From Siderastrea siderea (lineage: Eukaryota > Cnidaria > Anthozoa > Scleractinia > Rhizangiidae): DNA of 64,000 bases. Position 1 is the first letter of the stretch, and each line of letters begins with the position of its first letter. The notes under the pieces were generated by a model. It did not search any database, was not told where the DNA came from, and was given only the letters and a program-made list of their open reading frames with translations. This document shows, piece after piece, positions 1-11,258 of this stretch. The position numbers and the translations under genes were made by a program. The stretch spans positions 34,264,443 through 34,328,442 of the forward strand of contig OZ034970.1 of assembly GCA_964030785.1 (NCBI GenBank). The letters are read 5' to 3'.

Positions 1-1884
1 ACTATCGGAACTCAGTACGACTAGCAACTTTACTAACCTCCTACTCACTGAACAAACTTTTCTAGAAAGTTAGTTTGACTTACATTGGTGTTACCATAGC
101 AGCACAACTTAACTTAATTAGTTCTTGCTCTTGATCTTGTGACAAAAGTTTAAAAATCTCCCTTGAATAAATTGTCTCACAAACATATACCTACATTTAA
201 GTTTAATTTAGATGCCATGGAAAAAATTCAGTGCACTAAGGTCTTTACCTTACTGGTCCCAGATTCTCTAGGGCATTGTCTGCATGGCCTAATTCCAGTT
301 TCCTTCCAGCTGAGGAATGTTTGCCCTATCTCTACAGCATCTTTCTCTTTCAATGGGTCTAGGCCCACCAGAAAGTTTAGTGTTGAGGAGGTTATTTTTC
401 TCCTTTGGCGCTGATGGGCTTCAGAAGGGGGCTTAGCTCCCCCTCCTCATACGCCACTACAACCTCCACTGCTAGACTGAAACTTTCAGCTGGCAAAAGA
501 GCCAGCTTGAAAAAATTGGTGAGAAATGATGTCATCCCATCCTGTAAGAAATATTAATAAAAATAAATAAAAATAAATTAAATAAAAATATTCATTTTCC
601 AACAACTTTTCATTGTAATTTCATTCACCCTTGAAAACGATTAATTATACGTATAGAGCAGGCTTATAAGCTTCAATTCACATGGTTTACTTCTAACTGC
701 AATTAAGCCTAAGTCTTTATTTAGACTGTACGGAACTTACCCATGTTTAAGTCTATCGGCTTTCACCTACCTGTACCCTCAAGTTTACCTTCACAGCTGC
801 TCTTGTTAAAGCTATAGGATTAGAGTTGTTTGCCAACATAACTTCATAAATTACTCTTTCTAGGCTCAGTAGCTTAATTTGAACCAAATTATACAACGAA
901 TCAACTAAGCCTAAGTTTAGAGCCGCTGTCGATCGGTTGAAAGACGACAACTTTCGTTAAACTGAAGCAGTGAGAAAAGAAATAAGAATTGTTAGCCCTT
1001 ATCGAATTTCTGCATAACACAACCACATCTGCATCCATTCGGGTTGGCGTCTTTGACCGACCAGGAGCAAATGTAAGAACGATTAGAGCAATCCTGTTCC
1101 ATATTAAAGTGCGACGCCATCTTTAACCCTCGTTTTTACCCATGAGCTTTTGCAGTTATAAATTAGGCAGTAATGTGAGATGACGACACGCTGTCTGGGA
1201 CCGAGACAAAATGAAAACTAAAGTCGTGAGTACTCGTGCATGGCAGCCACTCGTGACCCATTCACGAAAGGCGAATGATCCGGTTAATCCATCAGTTAAT
1301 CGATGAGAAATCAATTTTTATGAGTTAATGCATATTTTAGATCTTTCTTCGAGGGCAAATTAGATTTTGTGTATTAGGTTTGATAAGAAACATCAAACAA
1401 TATACCTTAAGAATTTTATTTTAAAACCTGTAGTAAGAATAAAAAGACTTTGGACCAGCCCCAAAGATCCCAGTACGCACTGAGTCTGCCCACAGATATA
1501 CCCTGCTTGCGGTAGGCTGTAAATGTCTGAATGTAAGATTTCACACCAGTTTGCATTACCTTGAGGCTGCGTGCCTTCAACAGGGTGTCGAAAGAAAAAG
1601 TTATCTTTCGCAGTTCTCAAAAGTTTGCAATAGCCATTTGAGGATCAATATCTGTGCATATAAGCTTAACTGCAGCATGAACTTCGACAAAAAGTCAAGT
1701 TTTTGTCTTCTTTCGTTTTGCTGATTCCCAAAAATGATAGACTAACAATCAAGGCTAAAACGTAAGCTAAAGCAAATCAGACCAAAGATAGGCTCATAAC
1801 ATAAGCAAGTTAACAAGCTTAAATTATCGAGAGGACACTAAACGTACCATTGTCTTAACCCATTAGCTTAAGGGCAGTGTAGAT
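1..1884. other. No recognisable gene
   Basis: Only short open frames of under 85 codons occur on either strand, none with a motif I recognise or with good splice sites around it. The stretch is AT-rich and carries no clear tandem repeat. Confidence 0.5.
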
Positions 1885-2468
1885 TCACATGGCCACCACT
1901 TCTTCTTGTGTGAACCCTTCCTCATACTCTCCAGTAAACGTTGTGAGAACTTTCCTCAGTTCTCTTAGCAGATTTCTGGCATTGGGAGGCATCTTGATAG
2001 TAAAGGTTTCCCCTCCATCTTTTCAAATTTCTGTATAGCCATCTGCCTTCCAGATAGCTCTCCTGCTCTTCTTCTCTTTTTCCTGGGTGGCGCGGGCGCC
2101 GGGTCGTTGTCTTCTCATTTTCCGTTTTCTTCTTCTCTTTCCGTCGTCTCTTTTGCTATTTCTTCTTCTCTTTCCATCTTGTCTTTTCCGTTTTCTTCTT
2201 CGCTTTCCATCATCTCTTTTCCGTCTTCTTCTTCTTCTTTTTCCATCATCTCTTTTCCGTCAACTTCTCTTTCCATCATCTCTTTTCCGTTGTCTTCTCT
2301 TCCCGTCATCTCTTCTCCGTTTTCTTTATCTCTTTCAATCTCTTGTACGTTTTCTTCTGTTATCATAAGTTCTACTTCTTGGTACTCTCTTTCCATCACT
2401 TTCTCGTCTCCTTGCTCTCTTTCAATCTCCAAACAGAACTTCGGTTGGAAGTGACGGTTACGCACCAC
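1885..2468 (-). pseudogene. Glu/Lys-rich low-complexity coding relic with a possible C-terminal exon
   Basis: On the minus strand an open frame from 2468 encodes short Glu-, Lys- and Met-rich repeats such as DGKEMMEREE. These arise from a TCTTTTCCGT-type minisatellite on the plus strand at about 2110-2350. Downstream, in another frame, is a more natural-looking tail with the motifs RRAIWKADGYTEI and TFTIKMPPNARNLLREL, ending at the TGA at 1885-1887. An in-frame TGA at 2023-2025 (AAATTTGAAAAG context) interrupts that tail and could be a decayed CGA. I do not recognise the family. The frame change and internal stop suggest a broken last exon. Alternatively the whole stretch is a simple-sequence coincidence. 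Confidence 0.3.
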
Positions 2469-2798
2469 GCTTTCTCATATAATGAGCAAAAATTTTGACA
2501 GAAACCTGTTATTCCAGTTATAACCGGTTTAACTGGTTTATGCCTTGTACCGGGAAAAGGTGATCACATTGTGCAGACTCATACAGATACAAACGTATCA
2601 TTTAAGTGTGTTCATTCACCAAGCGCTTACATATCCCACCGTCTCGTCAGAGAATTGCGAAGGTTCAAGATAAAGCTTATCGTGGAAGGGGAAAGAAGCA
2701 CTAGTGAAGCGATTGACGACTAACTACAAGTTCACAAGGTGATATTCTTTATGAAAAGTTTTCCTTCAATGATATCTTGCTTTCAATAAATTGCACAG

Positions 2799-3116
2799 AT
2801 AGATGATGTTTGGTGGAGCTTCCCGCCAGAAAATGAGGTAGAGAACGCTGTCAAAAAGCTTGCCGCACTTGAGGAGCAGACCTTTCAGGTTTGACAAACC
2901 ATCATTTTAAGAACTTTTTCCAATTAAAAAACGTGAACGTTTTCATTTTATTTCGTCACAAGACGATATTCATATGATGACCTTTTGTTTTTGTAACCTT
3001 TATTGGTTTTTAGAATGACAACAGCAAACGGACGTACATCAAACAACACATTTGTGATGTCTGAAGTTTCAGATTATTACACGTTCTGGAAAGAGAATCA
3101 AATTACGGATAAACAG
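2799..3116 (+). pseudogene. First two recognisable exons of the DUF7869-type pseudogene
   Basis: Exon 2799-2888 follows the acceptor TTGCACAG and reads DDVWWSFPPENEVENAV; the donor is CAG/GTTTGA. Exon 3014-3116 follows GGTTTTTAG and ends CAG/GTAAGC. In the frame carried over from the first exon the second hits TGA after KQHICDV, while another frame stays open (EVSDYYTFWKENQ). A frameshift therefore separates the two halves. Any exons further upstream are not recognisable. Confidence 0.5.
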
Positions 3117-3224
3117 GTAAGCCAACTGAAACAATGTAGAAGTGCACATAAACTATTTCCTTTGGAGAATTTTGTGCTAAAAACAAACTTGTGCCAGTCT
3201 ATTTTACCTAAATTCGGTTAAAGT

Positions 3225-4770
3225 GCACACGTCTGTTTCATTTGCGACTTCTCTCTAATAAGCAAGAACTCGCGAGTGTGTTTCAGTGGTGACTTTTGCT
3301 TAATAACCGATAATGCGCACGTCTATTTTAGCTGCGACTTTTGCTTAATTGACAAGAATTCGCAGGATTCTATTTTAATTATGACTTTTGATTAGCAACA
3401 AGATGACGACTTCTCCTTAATAGCCAAAAGTGCGCACAAGTCTATTTTACTTGCGACTTCTCCTTAATAACCAAAAGTGCGCACAAGTCCCTTTTACTCA
3501 CGACTTCTTAATAAGCGAAAGTACGCACATGTCTATTTTACTTGCGACTTCTCCTTAATAACCAAAAGTAAGCACAAGTCTATTTTACTTGTGACTTCTC
3601 CTTAATAACCAAAAGTGTGCACAAGTCCCTTTTACTTCGACTTCTCTTTAATAACCAAAGAAGTGCACAATTCCATTTTACTTACGACTTCTCCTTAACA
3701 AGGGAAAGTACGCACGTCTATTTTACTTGTGACTTCTCCTTAATAACCAAAAGTAAGCACAAGTCTATTTTACTTGTGACTTCTCCTTAATAACCAAAAG
3801 TGCGCACAAGTCCCTTTTACTTGCGACTTCTCTTTAATAACCAAAGAAGCGCACAATTTCATTTTACTACCAACTTCTCCTTAATAAGCGAAAGTACACA
3901 CGTCTATTTTACTTGCGACTTCTTAATAATCAAAAGTGTGCACAAGTGTATTTGACTTGTGACTTCCCCGTAATAACCAAAAGAGCGCACAAATCTATTT
4001 TACTTACGTCTTCTCCTTAATAACCCAGAGACCGCACAAGTCTATTTCACTTGCGACTTCTCCGTAATACCCAAAAGTGCGCACACGTATATATCACATG
4101 CAACTTCTCCTTGATAACGAACAGTACACACAAGTCTATTTCAGTTGCCACTTCTCCTTAACAACCAAAAGTGCGCACAAGTATATTTCACATGAGACTT
4201 CTCCTTAAAAGCCACCAGTACGCTTTAACAACCAAAAGAGCGCACTAGTCTATTTCAGCTGCGGTGGTTACTTTAAGTAACCAAAAGTACGTACAAGTCT
4301 ATTTTACTGGCGACTTGGACCCAAAGTGTGTTCAAGTCTATCCCAGATTTTAATGTTGGTTAATAACCAGAAGTGATGACAAGCCCATTTCAGCGAAGCT
4401 ATACTGTCAATGAGTCCTTTCTTTTAGTTGTGACTTTTGCTTAATAAACTCAATTGTTCGTTTATCTATTCTGTATCTACTTTTTGTTACAAACTAAGGT
4501 GCACACAAAACTTCTGGTGTGCGTTTGCTCTGTGTAAAATGTGTGGAAGCGTTCATTAATAAGAATGGTTGCAAACCTATGTCAGTGGCGACTGTTACTT
4601 AATAAGCCAACGTTTTTGCAAGTCTGTCACAGTTTGAACAGTATGCTTGATAAGCCAAATGTGTGCAAATCTATTGCATTTGCGACTTTTGTGTACTGAA
4701 TGAGCGAAAGTACGAGCAATCCTCTCTCAGTACGGACAACCTTTGTTTATTAACAAAACCTGCAGATGAG
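3225..4770 (+). repeat. Degenerate satellite, about 47-bp unit
   Basis: Roughly thirty diverged copies of a unit near 47 bp follow one another inside the intron between pseudogene exons 3014-3116 and 4890-4920. Each carries the words CGCACAAGTCTATTTTAC and GACTTCTCCTTAATAACC. Clean units sit at 3424-3470 and 3471-3517. Both ends of the array fade gradually. No open frame follows the periodicity. Confidence 0.9.
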
Positions 4771-4889
4771 ACTATGATTTTACTGCTTTATCTGACGAAC
4801 TGTGAGCACAATGCTATTTAGTAGGGAATTTGTGTCTCAATTATTTACATAGGGTAATATGGGAATTAATTCCAATATCTTTCTTGTAG

Positions 4890-5512
4890 AGTGGAGAAGA
4901 GACAGCGAAAAAGGACAGCAGTGAGTATAAACAAAGGCTTCATACATATCGTACATGTATTGGCGAGTTGTTGTATCCAATTAAATGTCTGGCTTCCTTT
5001 GTTATAGAAAAGCTACCAAAGAAAATTGACACCGCGGAACTTATACACACTTGGGAGAATTCATGTTGCAGGGACCACTGCATCCGGCAACTTCCCATCA
5101 AACACATACTGAAACAGCGAGAATATTACTGGGGAAAAGACCCTAGTGAGCGGAGAGAGTTTCTTATGAACAGCATCTCCGCCAGCAAGGTGTATGCCAC
5201 AAGACCGTCTTAATTACAATGTAACCCTGGGGTCTTTATTAATCTCTTTATATACGAAAGTCGAAATTGTTTCTGGCTATCAACGTGTTATATTGCAACC
5301 ATTTATAATTTTACATCCTTTGTAAACTTTTCTTGGTAAATCTCTTCATCTACCTGTCAGTCTGTTTTTTTTAATCTACTTATTCAGTTGCCTAAGATCT
5401 TAGAAACCAACACACGCGGAGGAAGTGGGCCTTCCGAGAAGAGGCACTTTCTGGAGGGTGCCAGCCTTTGCATCAAAGCGTGGTGCAAAGTCTATGGCGT
5501 AGCAAAATCGTG
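4890..5512 (+). pseudogene. Exons 3-5 of the DUF7869-type pseudogene
   Basis: Three exons join in phase. Exon 4890-4920 follows TTCTTGTAG and ends at GTGAGT. Exon 5008-5189 follows TTTGTTATAG. Exon 5388-5512 follows TTATTCAG. The middle exon has the pattern typical of the N-terminal part of these transposases: a Cys pair in WENSCCRDHC, the block LPIKHILKQREYYWGKD, then SERREFLMNSISASK. The last has GASLCIKAWCKVYGVAKS, matching the conserved block in which a Cys precedes an AW...hG segment. No stop interrupts this part. Confidence 0.65.
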
Positions 5513-5735
5513 GTACATTCTCCATGTAATAGTTGAATCATTACTAATGTTAAAACTCATGGTATTTCATATGCTAATGACCATAACGTGAAAATAGCTT
5601 GTAAAACGAAGAAGGCTAGATACATCAGGCTTTGCAAACAACTTTGCACCCCATTCATTTCCGCTTTATAAAACGAGCTATTGCTTCGAAAATTTGCATT
5701 GCATATTTTAAAAAACCGTTAATGCTATACCAGCT

Positions 5736-6139
5736 GGGATCCAGAAGACCAACCCCACGTCCTCATTGTGGATCCTGGGCAACGCCTATGGTGGCTAACA
5801 GGGCTCTGGTGAAAGCACGAAGGCTAACCACCACGTGCTGGATTTTGCTGGTTACGGAAACTGAAACTATAGCTAATTCACTGGATGCCCCTTTGGGAGC
5901 AGAAAGAGAAGGAACAATCCCCATTAACCCGATACACCGGGGAGCGAGGCAAGGTATGAAGTGCGCTGCACAGATGAAGCAGTCGTGGAGGCGTATGGTG
6001 TCTAAGGAACTGGAGAACATCGGGAGGACATGGGGCGAGGCCAAGTTGCTAGCAAACAACAAAATTCGGTGGAAAGCTATGGTAGATACCCTATGCCTCT
6101 CGAGGGGCTAAGAGGATCAAGTCAAGTCAAGTCAAGTCA
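5736..6139 (+). mobile_element. 5'-truncated LINE 3' end with 11-bp target-site duplication
   Basis: A 404-bp insertion is bounded by perfect copies of CTATACCAGCT at 5725-5735 and 6140-6150. It encodes the last residues of a LINE ORF2: EAKLLANNKIRWKAMVDTLC followed by a stop near 6111. It ends in repeats of the pentamer AAGTC. Truncation at the 5' end, a simple-sequence tail and a duplication of this size are what target-primed reverse transcription leaves. The short C-terminal block recalls RTE or related cnidarian LINEs, but the clade cannot be fixed from so little. It lies in the pseudogene intron between exons 5388-5512 and 6268-6562. Confidence 0.85.
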
Positions 6140-6267
6140 CTATACCAGCTATTCAGCAAGCGTATTGAGACTACAGGAGACTAGGATTTTTTTGTAAAAA
6201 GCTTGTGCGGAGTTTACTTAGGAATGTTCTCATTATTCGATTTTTTTCTTTGCTTTCCATTACATAG

Positions 6268-6562
6268 TTACTATGAGAGGGCAAAAGAATCTGTACAAGA
6301 GACGTCAACTGGAGAGGGAAAAACTGGAAGGTCGCGAAGTGTGGCATTCGACTTTGCCATTGGTTGGATGCACAAGTTCGTGATGAACACGGACAGCATG
6401 CCAACGAACGGCATGTGACACCTACCTGCCTGCCTGACAAAGTCAGCTGTGCATGAAATTTACAAAGAAGAAATGACAGGGAAAAACCGACCTTTCCTGG
6501 CAAAATCGACATTTCTGTACAACATGTGGAAAGAGCAATTTCCGGACGTCTTAATTCCAAAG
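6268..6562 (+). pseudogene. Exon 6 of the DUF7869-type pseudogene with in-frame TGA
   Basis: The acceptor is TTACATAG and the donor AAAG/GTCTGC. The single T before TACTATGAG completes the codon begun by the TG at the end of exon 5388-5512. The frame contains FDFAIGWMHKFVMNTDSMP and, after TGA at 6416-6418, continues unbroken as HLPACLTKSAVHEIYKEEM to WKEQFPDVLIPK. Because both sides share one frame, the TGA is a point nonsense change. The context fits CGA to TGA by methyl-CpG decay. Confidence 0.75.
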
Positions 6563-6936
6563 GTCTGCAAAATTGCTACTTGTAATAATAATGTGTTGCT
6601 TATTTACTGAGTAAACTGATTGCTTCGTTAACTGTTTCCAACACGTTCGCGTCGTTTTTTTCTCGTTTTTAGATGCTTTAAATGTTGATAGAACACGCTC
6701 CCATGATTTCTTACCTATACTACATAACTAGCGTTTTGAATCCAAATTCACATAAAAAGTTCATAAGAAGTTGAAGGACCATAATGTCAATACATTAACG
6801 GCTTTCAAAATGGGTTTTACTGTTGTCGTTGTTGGTTTTAGTTGTATGTATGTGGAGTTACTGTAAGTGTTTGATTAAAGCACTAAATGAAGGAAAAATG
6901 ATAACTTCTGAGTCGATGTGTCATTGACCTCTACAG

Positions 6937-7396
6937 CAAAGCCATTTTACGAAGTGTTCTATTTGTGTGCACATCAAGGAAGAATTAGGAAAACCTAACC
7001 TACAACAAGAAACACGAAAGCAGTTGGGCCTCATGAGGAAAATCCACTTGACACCACAACTGTAAGTTATGCACAATATTATTTTTTGCCGCCCCCCCCC
7101 CCCCCGAAAAAAAATGGAACAACATTGCGTCCTCAGCCACCACATCAGTTAGTGTCAAGTTAAATTTGGTACTCTGACCATTATGTCAAGTCGGGCGGAG
7201 AAGTGCAATATTGAGCATAATATTTGCTTTAACTCATTCGTGCATTTCCTTTCTTACCGACGGCAGAGCCGAGAGGAAAAAGTACTACAAGCATGGCAGG
7301 AAAGCGAAGGCCCAGCTAGAGAAATATGTTTTGCTGACCGCCGATGGGATGGATCAAGGCAAACACAACCTGCCGCATTTTACGACAACCACGAAG
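6937..7396 (+). pseudogene. Exons 7-8: zinc-knuckle-like segment and first catalytic Asp block
   Basis: Exon 6937-7061 (CTCTACAG acceptor, GTAAGT donor) encodes SHFTKCSICVHIKEELG, a Cys-x2-Cys pattern, and a downstream His. It ends in phase 2. Exon 7267-7396 supplies the missing base, then reads AERKKYYKHGRKAKAQLEKY and ADGMDQGKHNLPHF. In DUF7869-type proteins the DGMDQ block is the likely first acidic residue of the RNase-H fold; this is knowledge of the family, not shown here. The intron contains an uninterrupted C-run at about 7092. Confidence 0.7.
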
Positions 7397-7721
7397 GTTA
7401 GTGAAATTACAAAATGTACTTTCAAAAACGTAGAGGAACAACTGCAAGAGCTTTTTTAAAATTTAGACACATCATTGTAACATTAGACCACGTAGTCGGT
7501 TTATCTCTACTTATCGATGCAACATTATTCATTGTAACGAAGATGTGTTAATTTGAACATGAACATGGCTTATAGTCGCACGCTCTGAATAACAATAGAT
7601 GGACAATAACTAGAGGTCACTAGAACATCGAGAGTTCTGCGTTACCATTTCTGAAGCATCAAATGAATGAAATTGCGCTTGGTATATGCAAGGGTTGACT
7701 TGAAGTCTTTGTTCATCTTAG

Positions 7722-8670
7722 GATTGATGATCATGCATGGAAATTAAAGACCCACATGATGGGTGTCCTGGGAAACAACCACACCAAAGCGGGAGCCTAC
7801 ATTGACTGCTGTCAATATCCCCATGACAGCAATCTGACCATCAACATTATTTTGCACACTCTGCTATGGACACAGTCAACGGTAAGCAAAGAAAGAAAAT
7901 GGTTACGTATACCACATGTGCGTTTCTTTCCAACGAGACATTTCATAATATGCTAATTTGGAATGCTGGTAACGTGATTAGAGGCCACTAACACAGTATA
8001 AGTAAGTTCAAGAAAGGCGAGAGAGGCATCAGTTGCTACTCTGTTTTTTGAGGAGTAACTTACAAGAGCTCATCCTGCCATTCAATATTGTCTTTATAAA
8101 CTTAGTCTGTTTCAGCGTCAAAGCAGCACTGTGCACCAGTCTTTTCAGTTGGCTTTTTTTTAAATAAGCAACCATGTGTACAATTCCCTTTCTTCCTTTT
8201 TTCTTTGTCTAACAAGCAAGAGTGCAGGAAAGCGATCTATTTTAGTTCGCGTCAGAACAAGACCACGAGTATGTCAGTTTCAGTTATGACTATTGATTAA
8301 TAACCAACGTTGGGCTTAAGTCTATTTCAGTTGCATTTTGTTTACCAACCAACATTGCGCGGAAGTCTATTTAAGTAACGACTTTTGTTAATGAACAAGA
8401 ATGCGCTCAAGTCAATTTCAGTATTCCCTTTTTATAAGCAATATTGTGCGCGTCTGTGAAACTGGTAATGTTTGGCCAGTCATAAACTCACTTGAAGAAA
8501 TTCCATTTCAGTGCTTTTTCATGAGTATTAAATGTTCAATCATTTCTTTATACAGTTGGGCCAACTACCTCCTACGCTGTACCTACAGATGGACAATTGT
8601 TGGCGAGAAAACAGAAACCGTTATGTGCTGTTTTCTCGTCTTGCTAGTAGAGTTAGGTATTTTCAAGAAG
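7722..8670 (+). pseudogene. Exons 9-10 of the pseudogene, frameshifted
   Basis: Exon 7722-7881 (acceptor TTCATCTTAG, donor GTAAGC) reads DDHAWKLKTHMMGVLGN and CCQYPHDSNLTINIILHTLL, but one base out of phase with exon 8. Exon 8556-8670 (acceptor TTATACAG) begins LGQLPPTLYLQMDNCWREN, then changes frame near 8625 to CCFLVLLVELGIFKK. Both halves match neighbouring blocks of the same family, so an indel of one or two bases lies between them. Confidence 0.65.
8200..8480 (+). repeat. Second degenerate patch of the 47-bp satellite
   Basis: Words such as AAGTCTATTTCAGTTG and GACTTTTGTTAATGAAC recur about every 50 bp and match the array at 3225-4770. The patch lies in another intron of the same pseudogene, about 3.5 kb downstream, and has only four or five worn copies. 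Confidence 0.6.
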
Positions 8671-9343
8671 GTGAATAACTTTGTGATTTTAACTGTAATA
8701 TAAATGCAACGTTTCAAGATTTTTGTCGCTCAAAATGCATTATGCTTCTTCAAAACTTATTCCCTCATTTTTGTAACCTCTAAACAGAGAATCATCCAGA
8801 GCAACTCAGCAATTCCTGTAACAATCCTTGCATATTGAATAACTTAAGTCTGTTGAATCATCAAAACAGGAAATAGAAAATTGACGTGGTGCGACATTTC
8901 GATGGTTCCACCATCATTTTCAAACAGTGAGTGCGTGCTTAAGCCAGACACTCAGTGATTGAAAATGATAGTAGAACAATCAAAAAGTTGCACCGCATTA
9001 TCTCCTATACAGTATGGGAAATTCGGGGAAAAGAATTGGTTCATGCATTTAGCTGTGTGTTCATCGAGTCGTGCATGCACTGCACTTGGGCAGTCTGTAG
9101 AGCACTCAAGAAGCTAGAGTTTTTCGTGGTGCGTACGTTTCTCACGTGCTCTCCAAACCTCTCCTGTGCTTCCATAAATCGATGGACGCATGCTAAGCAT
9201 GAAACAATTCAGTCTTACTGGCCAATAACCTACTGCTATCTCCAATTAAACACTTTTGTTGAAACTCTGGGACACTATTTTCTTTTTGTTGAGGATGCAA
9301 GGTACTTTCTAAAATTTTGTGTATATAATATACAAAATTACCG

Positions 9344-9380
<37 letters not shown>

Positions 9381-9391
9381 GACTACTACTA
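9344..9391 (+). repeat. (CTA)n microsatellite
   Basis: About sixteen CTA triplets with one CGA interruption, immediately 5' of the acceptor of the last pseudogene exon. Confidence 0.95.
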
Positions 9392-9416
9392 ATGATATTT
9401 ATTTATTTACTGGCAG

Positions 9417-10045
9417 ATAAAGGTGTGCTTTTTGATGACAGGCCACAGGCACGAGGACATCGATCAGATGTCGATTCCAGACGCCTCCGAAAGAACAACG
9501 CCCAGACCCTTCTCGAGCTCATGAGAGAGATTGGAATGAGCTACTTTCCAGCCATAGTGGCATCGCTGATTACGTTTATGTATGACGTCAAGGAATGGCT
9601 GGAGGGGTGTGCCATTCGAAATCTCTCTGGGCATATCCACCAGCATCAATTTAAGCTTGTGAGGGCTCCGGACGGGAAAGCACGATTGTTTTACAAGAAG
9701 TGGTCAACCACTCCCACCTGGTCACCTCCGGAAGGCATCGCTCTTCTTCAGAAGGTGCCCAGTGGAAAACCTAACGTTGTGGTGCCCGATGTGGCAAAGT
9801 TGAATATTCCAAAGCTTAAGCAGGATATTCCAAGATACAGCCTCCATTTCGACCCTCCCACCACTAAGTGGTGGGAGGACTTTATTAAAAATGGAGGCCC
9901 TGTAGAAAGTGAGAATCCGCAGTGGGTGCTGCCTCCCTTCGCCGTCAGCCAGAAAATGATGCAGAGGAAATCTCCGCCGTCACCAGTGATATTCAGGATA
10001 CCCTCCTCAAACTGGTTGAAAGGGAGGAACGGGAGGTGGAGGTAA
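9417..10045 (+). pseudogene. Last recognisable exon of the DUF7869-type pseudogene
   Basis: After the acceptor TTTACTGGCAG the exon reads FLMTGHRHEDIDQM, the most diagnostic motif of the family. It then shifts frame near 9470 into SRRLRKNNAQTLLELMREI and a 150-codon stretch with KWWEDFIKNGGP and NPQWVLPPFAVSQ. A further shift near 9950 moves the natural continuation (ENDAEEISAVTSDIQDTLL) to another frame. The His-x-His pattern in GHRHEDID is expected near the third acidic residue of the active site. An AATAAA follows about 120 bases downstream. Confidence 0.75.
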
Positions 10046-10163
10046 TAGCATTAATTTGTGGTGAAAATGGAATTGATTGCACAGTATGGCTCATCGTGGT
10101 GCACACTTAAAGACAGTCATTTTGTAATTTTTAAAATTTTTTGTAAAATTTTCCGTGCCTTGA

Positions 10164-10169
10164 ATAAAT
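10164..10169 (+). promoter_or_regulatory. Candidate polyadenylation signal of the pseudogene
   Basis: AATAAA in the context CCTTGAATAAATGACG, downstream of the last exon of the plus-strand pseudogene and preceded by a T-rich stretch. Confidence 0.45.
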
Positions 10170-10783
10170 GACGGGCGTATGTATACAAAGAACAGACACG
10201 TTATTGGCTATAGAAAGTTTACTTTGGACATGTGACACCTCCTTACTTTTCCCACACAATACTAGTGAAATACAAAACAAGACAAAGAGAACAAATGATT
10301 TAGGGAGTATTAAGCAAAAACTATCTTACGAGTGAAATAATATCACTTTTAGTCTCAATGTAAAAGGCTTTTTAAATATTACCACAGTTTTCAGTAATTC
10401 ATAATTACTTTCAAGGACATTATTTTTTTGTCAAATGAAACCTGACTAAATACTTCCACTGGTTACTCTAACTTGTTATTCTTGCTATTCAAGGTTACAG
10501 TTGGACGCAAAAGAAAGGGGACCACAAAGCAAGGAAATAACAAGAGTCAAAAAATTGGAAATTTTTTTTAACTACGAAATGTTTAGACTTGAGTTTTTCT
10601 TTTAAATTGTTTTACTCTATTAAGGACGTTTGTGCTAATTGTTTCTGCGGTTCCTTACCGTGCACACAATTCACGTCGCCATGTCATGCCACGTCATGCA
10701 TTGAGTGTGCACGCTGAATAAGAAATGAGATATATAGCGCTAGTGGGCATTTTAACATCTGTGCACAAATTTAACTCTCTTCA
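10170..10783. other. AT-rich intergenic stretch
   Basis: No open frame or repeat of note; separates the pseudogene from MITE debris. Confidence 0.5.
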
Positions 10784-11110
10784 GGGGCACCCAACGAGTA
10801 ATTTCGGTAAATATCTGTTCGGAAGGAAGGTCGGCTAGAATTTTCGAATGTTCGGCTTTCGATTTCGGACCACGTCTCTGAGGAGAACTGGCAAACTAAG
10901 ATTTTCGAACTTTTTCTGAACAGATTTCCTAGATATCTCGGAAACGTTTTGAAGAGTGAGTAGAAGTTTCGAAACTGCATTGAAGAGTGCTAGAATTTTC
11001 GGGGAAAAAATGGACCAAGAACTTTCGAATGAAACTGAAATCCTTATTTGGAAATAAAGTGATAGTGCTAGAGCAAGGAAATCCTTCAGAGATATTCACC
11101 CCGAATGGTC
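10784..11110 (+). mobile_element. Remnant of a CAGGGGCACCCAACG-terminal element
   Basis: Begins with CAGGGGCACCCAACGAG and continues with many TTTTCGAA, TTCGGA and AGAATTTTCG words. The same terminus in reverse (CGTTGGGTGCCCCTG) ends a similar TTTTCG-rich stretch at 53,200-53,580. Two pieces sharing an end and composition argue for a repeat family. The opposite terminus is not identified here. Confidence 0.5.
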
Positions 11111-11258
11111 ACACATGAGATAGCATTTTCAGGCATTTTGACCAACTGAAGAGTTGTTAAATGAGCGGTGGCGGTCTTTCAGCGTTCCTTTCTTTCTTTT
11201 ATGCTTTTTTTCTGCATTCCATTTAGAGCGAGCTTTCCCACCTGAACGAGAGGACGAC

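Larger units (their letters stand above)
2799..10045 (+). pseudogene. DUF7869-type transposase-like gene, multi-exon, inactivated
   Basis: Eleven plus-strand exons can be traced by GT-AG sites: 2799-2888, 3014-3116, 4890-4920, 5008-5189, 5388-5512, 6268-6562, 6937-7061, 7267-7396, 7722-7881, 8556-8670 and 9417 to about 10040. Phases agree across 4890-4920/5008-5189, 5388-5512/6268-6562 and 6937-7061/7267-7396, so this was once a real gene. Family signals in order are a Cys-rich DHCIRQ region, a KCSICVHI zinc-knuckle-like exon, ADGMDQGKHNLPHF (probable first catalytic Asp), LPPTLYLQMDNCWREN, and FLMTGHRHEDIDQM. This order matches the widespread uncharacterised animal DUF7869 proteins of presumed RNase-H-fold transposons; that assignment is from memory. 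An internal TGA and at least four frameshifts make the copy non-functional. Confidence 0.7.

Noticed and set aside
2087..2454. Plus-strand Leu/Ser/Phe-rich open frames
   Set aside because: Product of a pyrimidine-rich minisatellite; no non-repetitive coding sequence around it.
3225..4770. CRISPR-like array
   Set aside because: Units abut without spacers, are diverged, and the genome is eukaryotic; it is a satellite.
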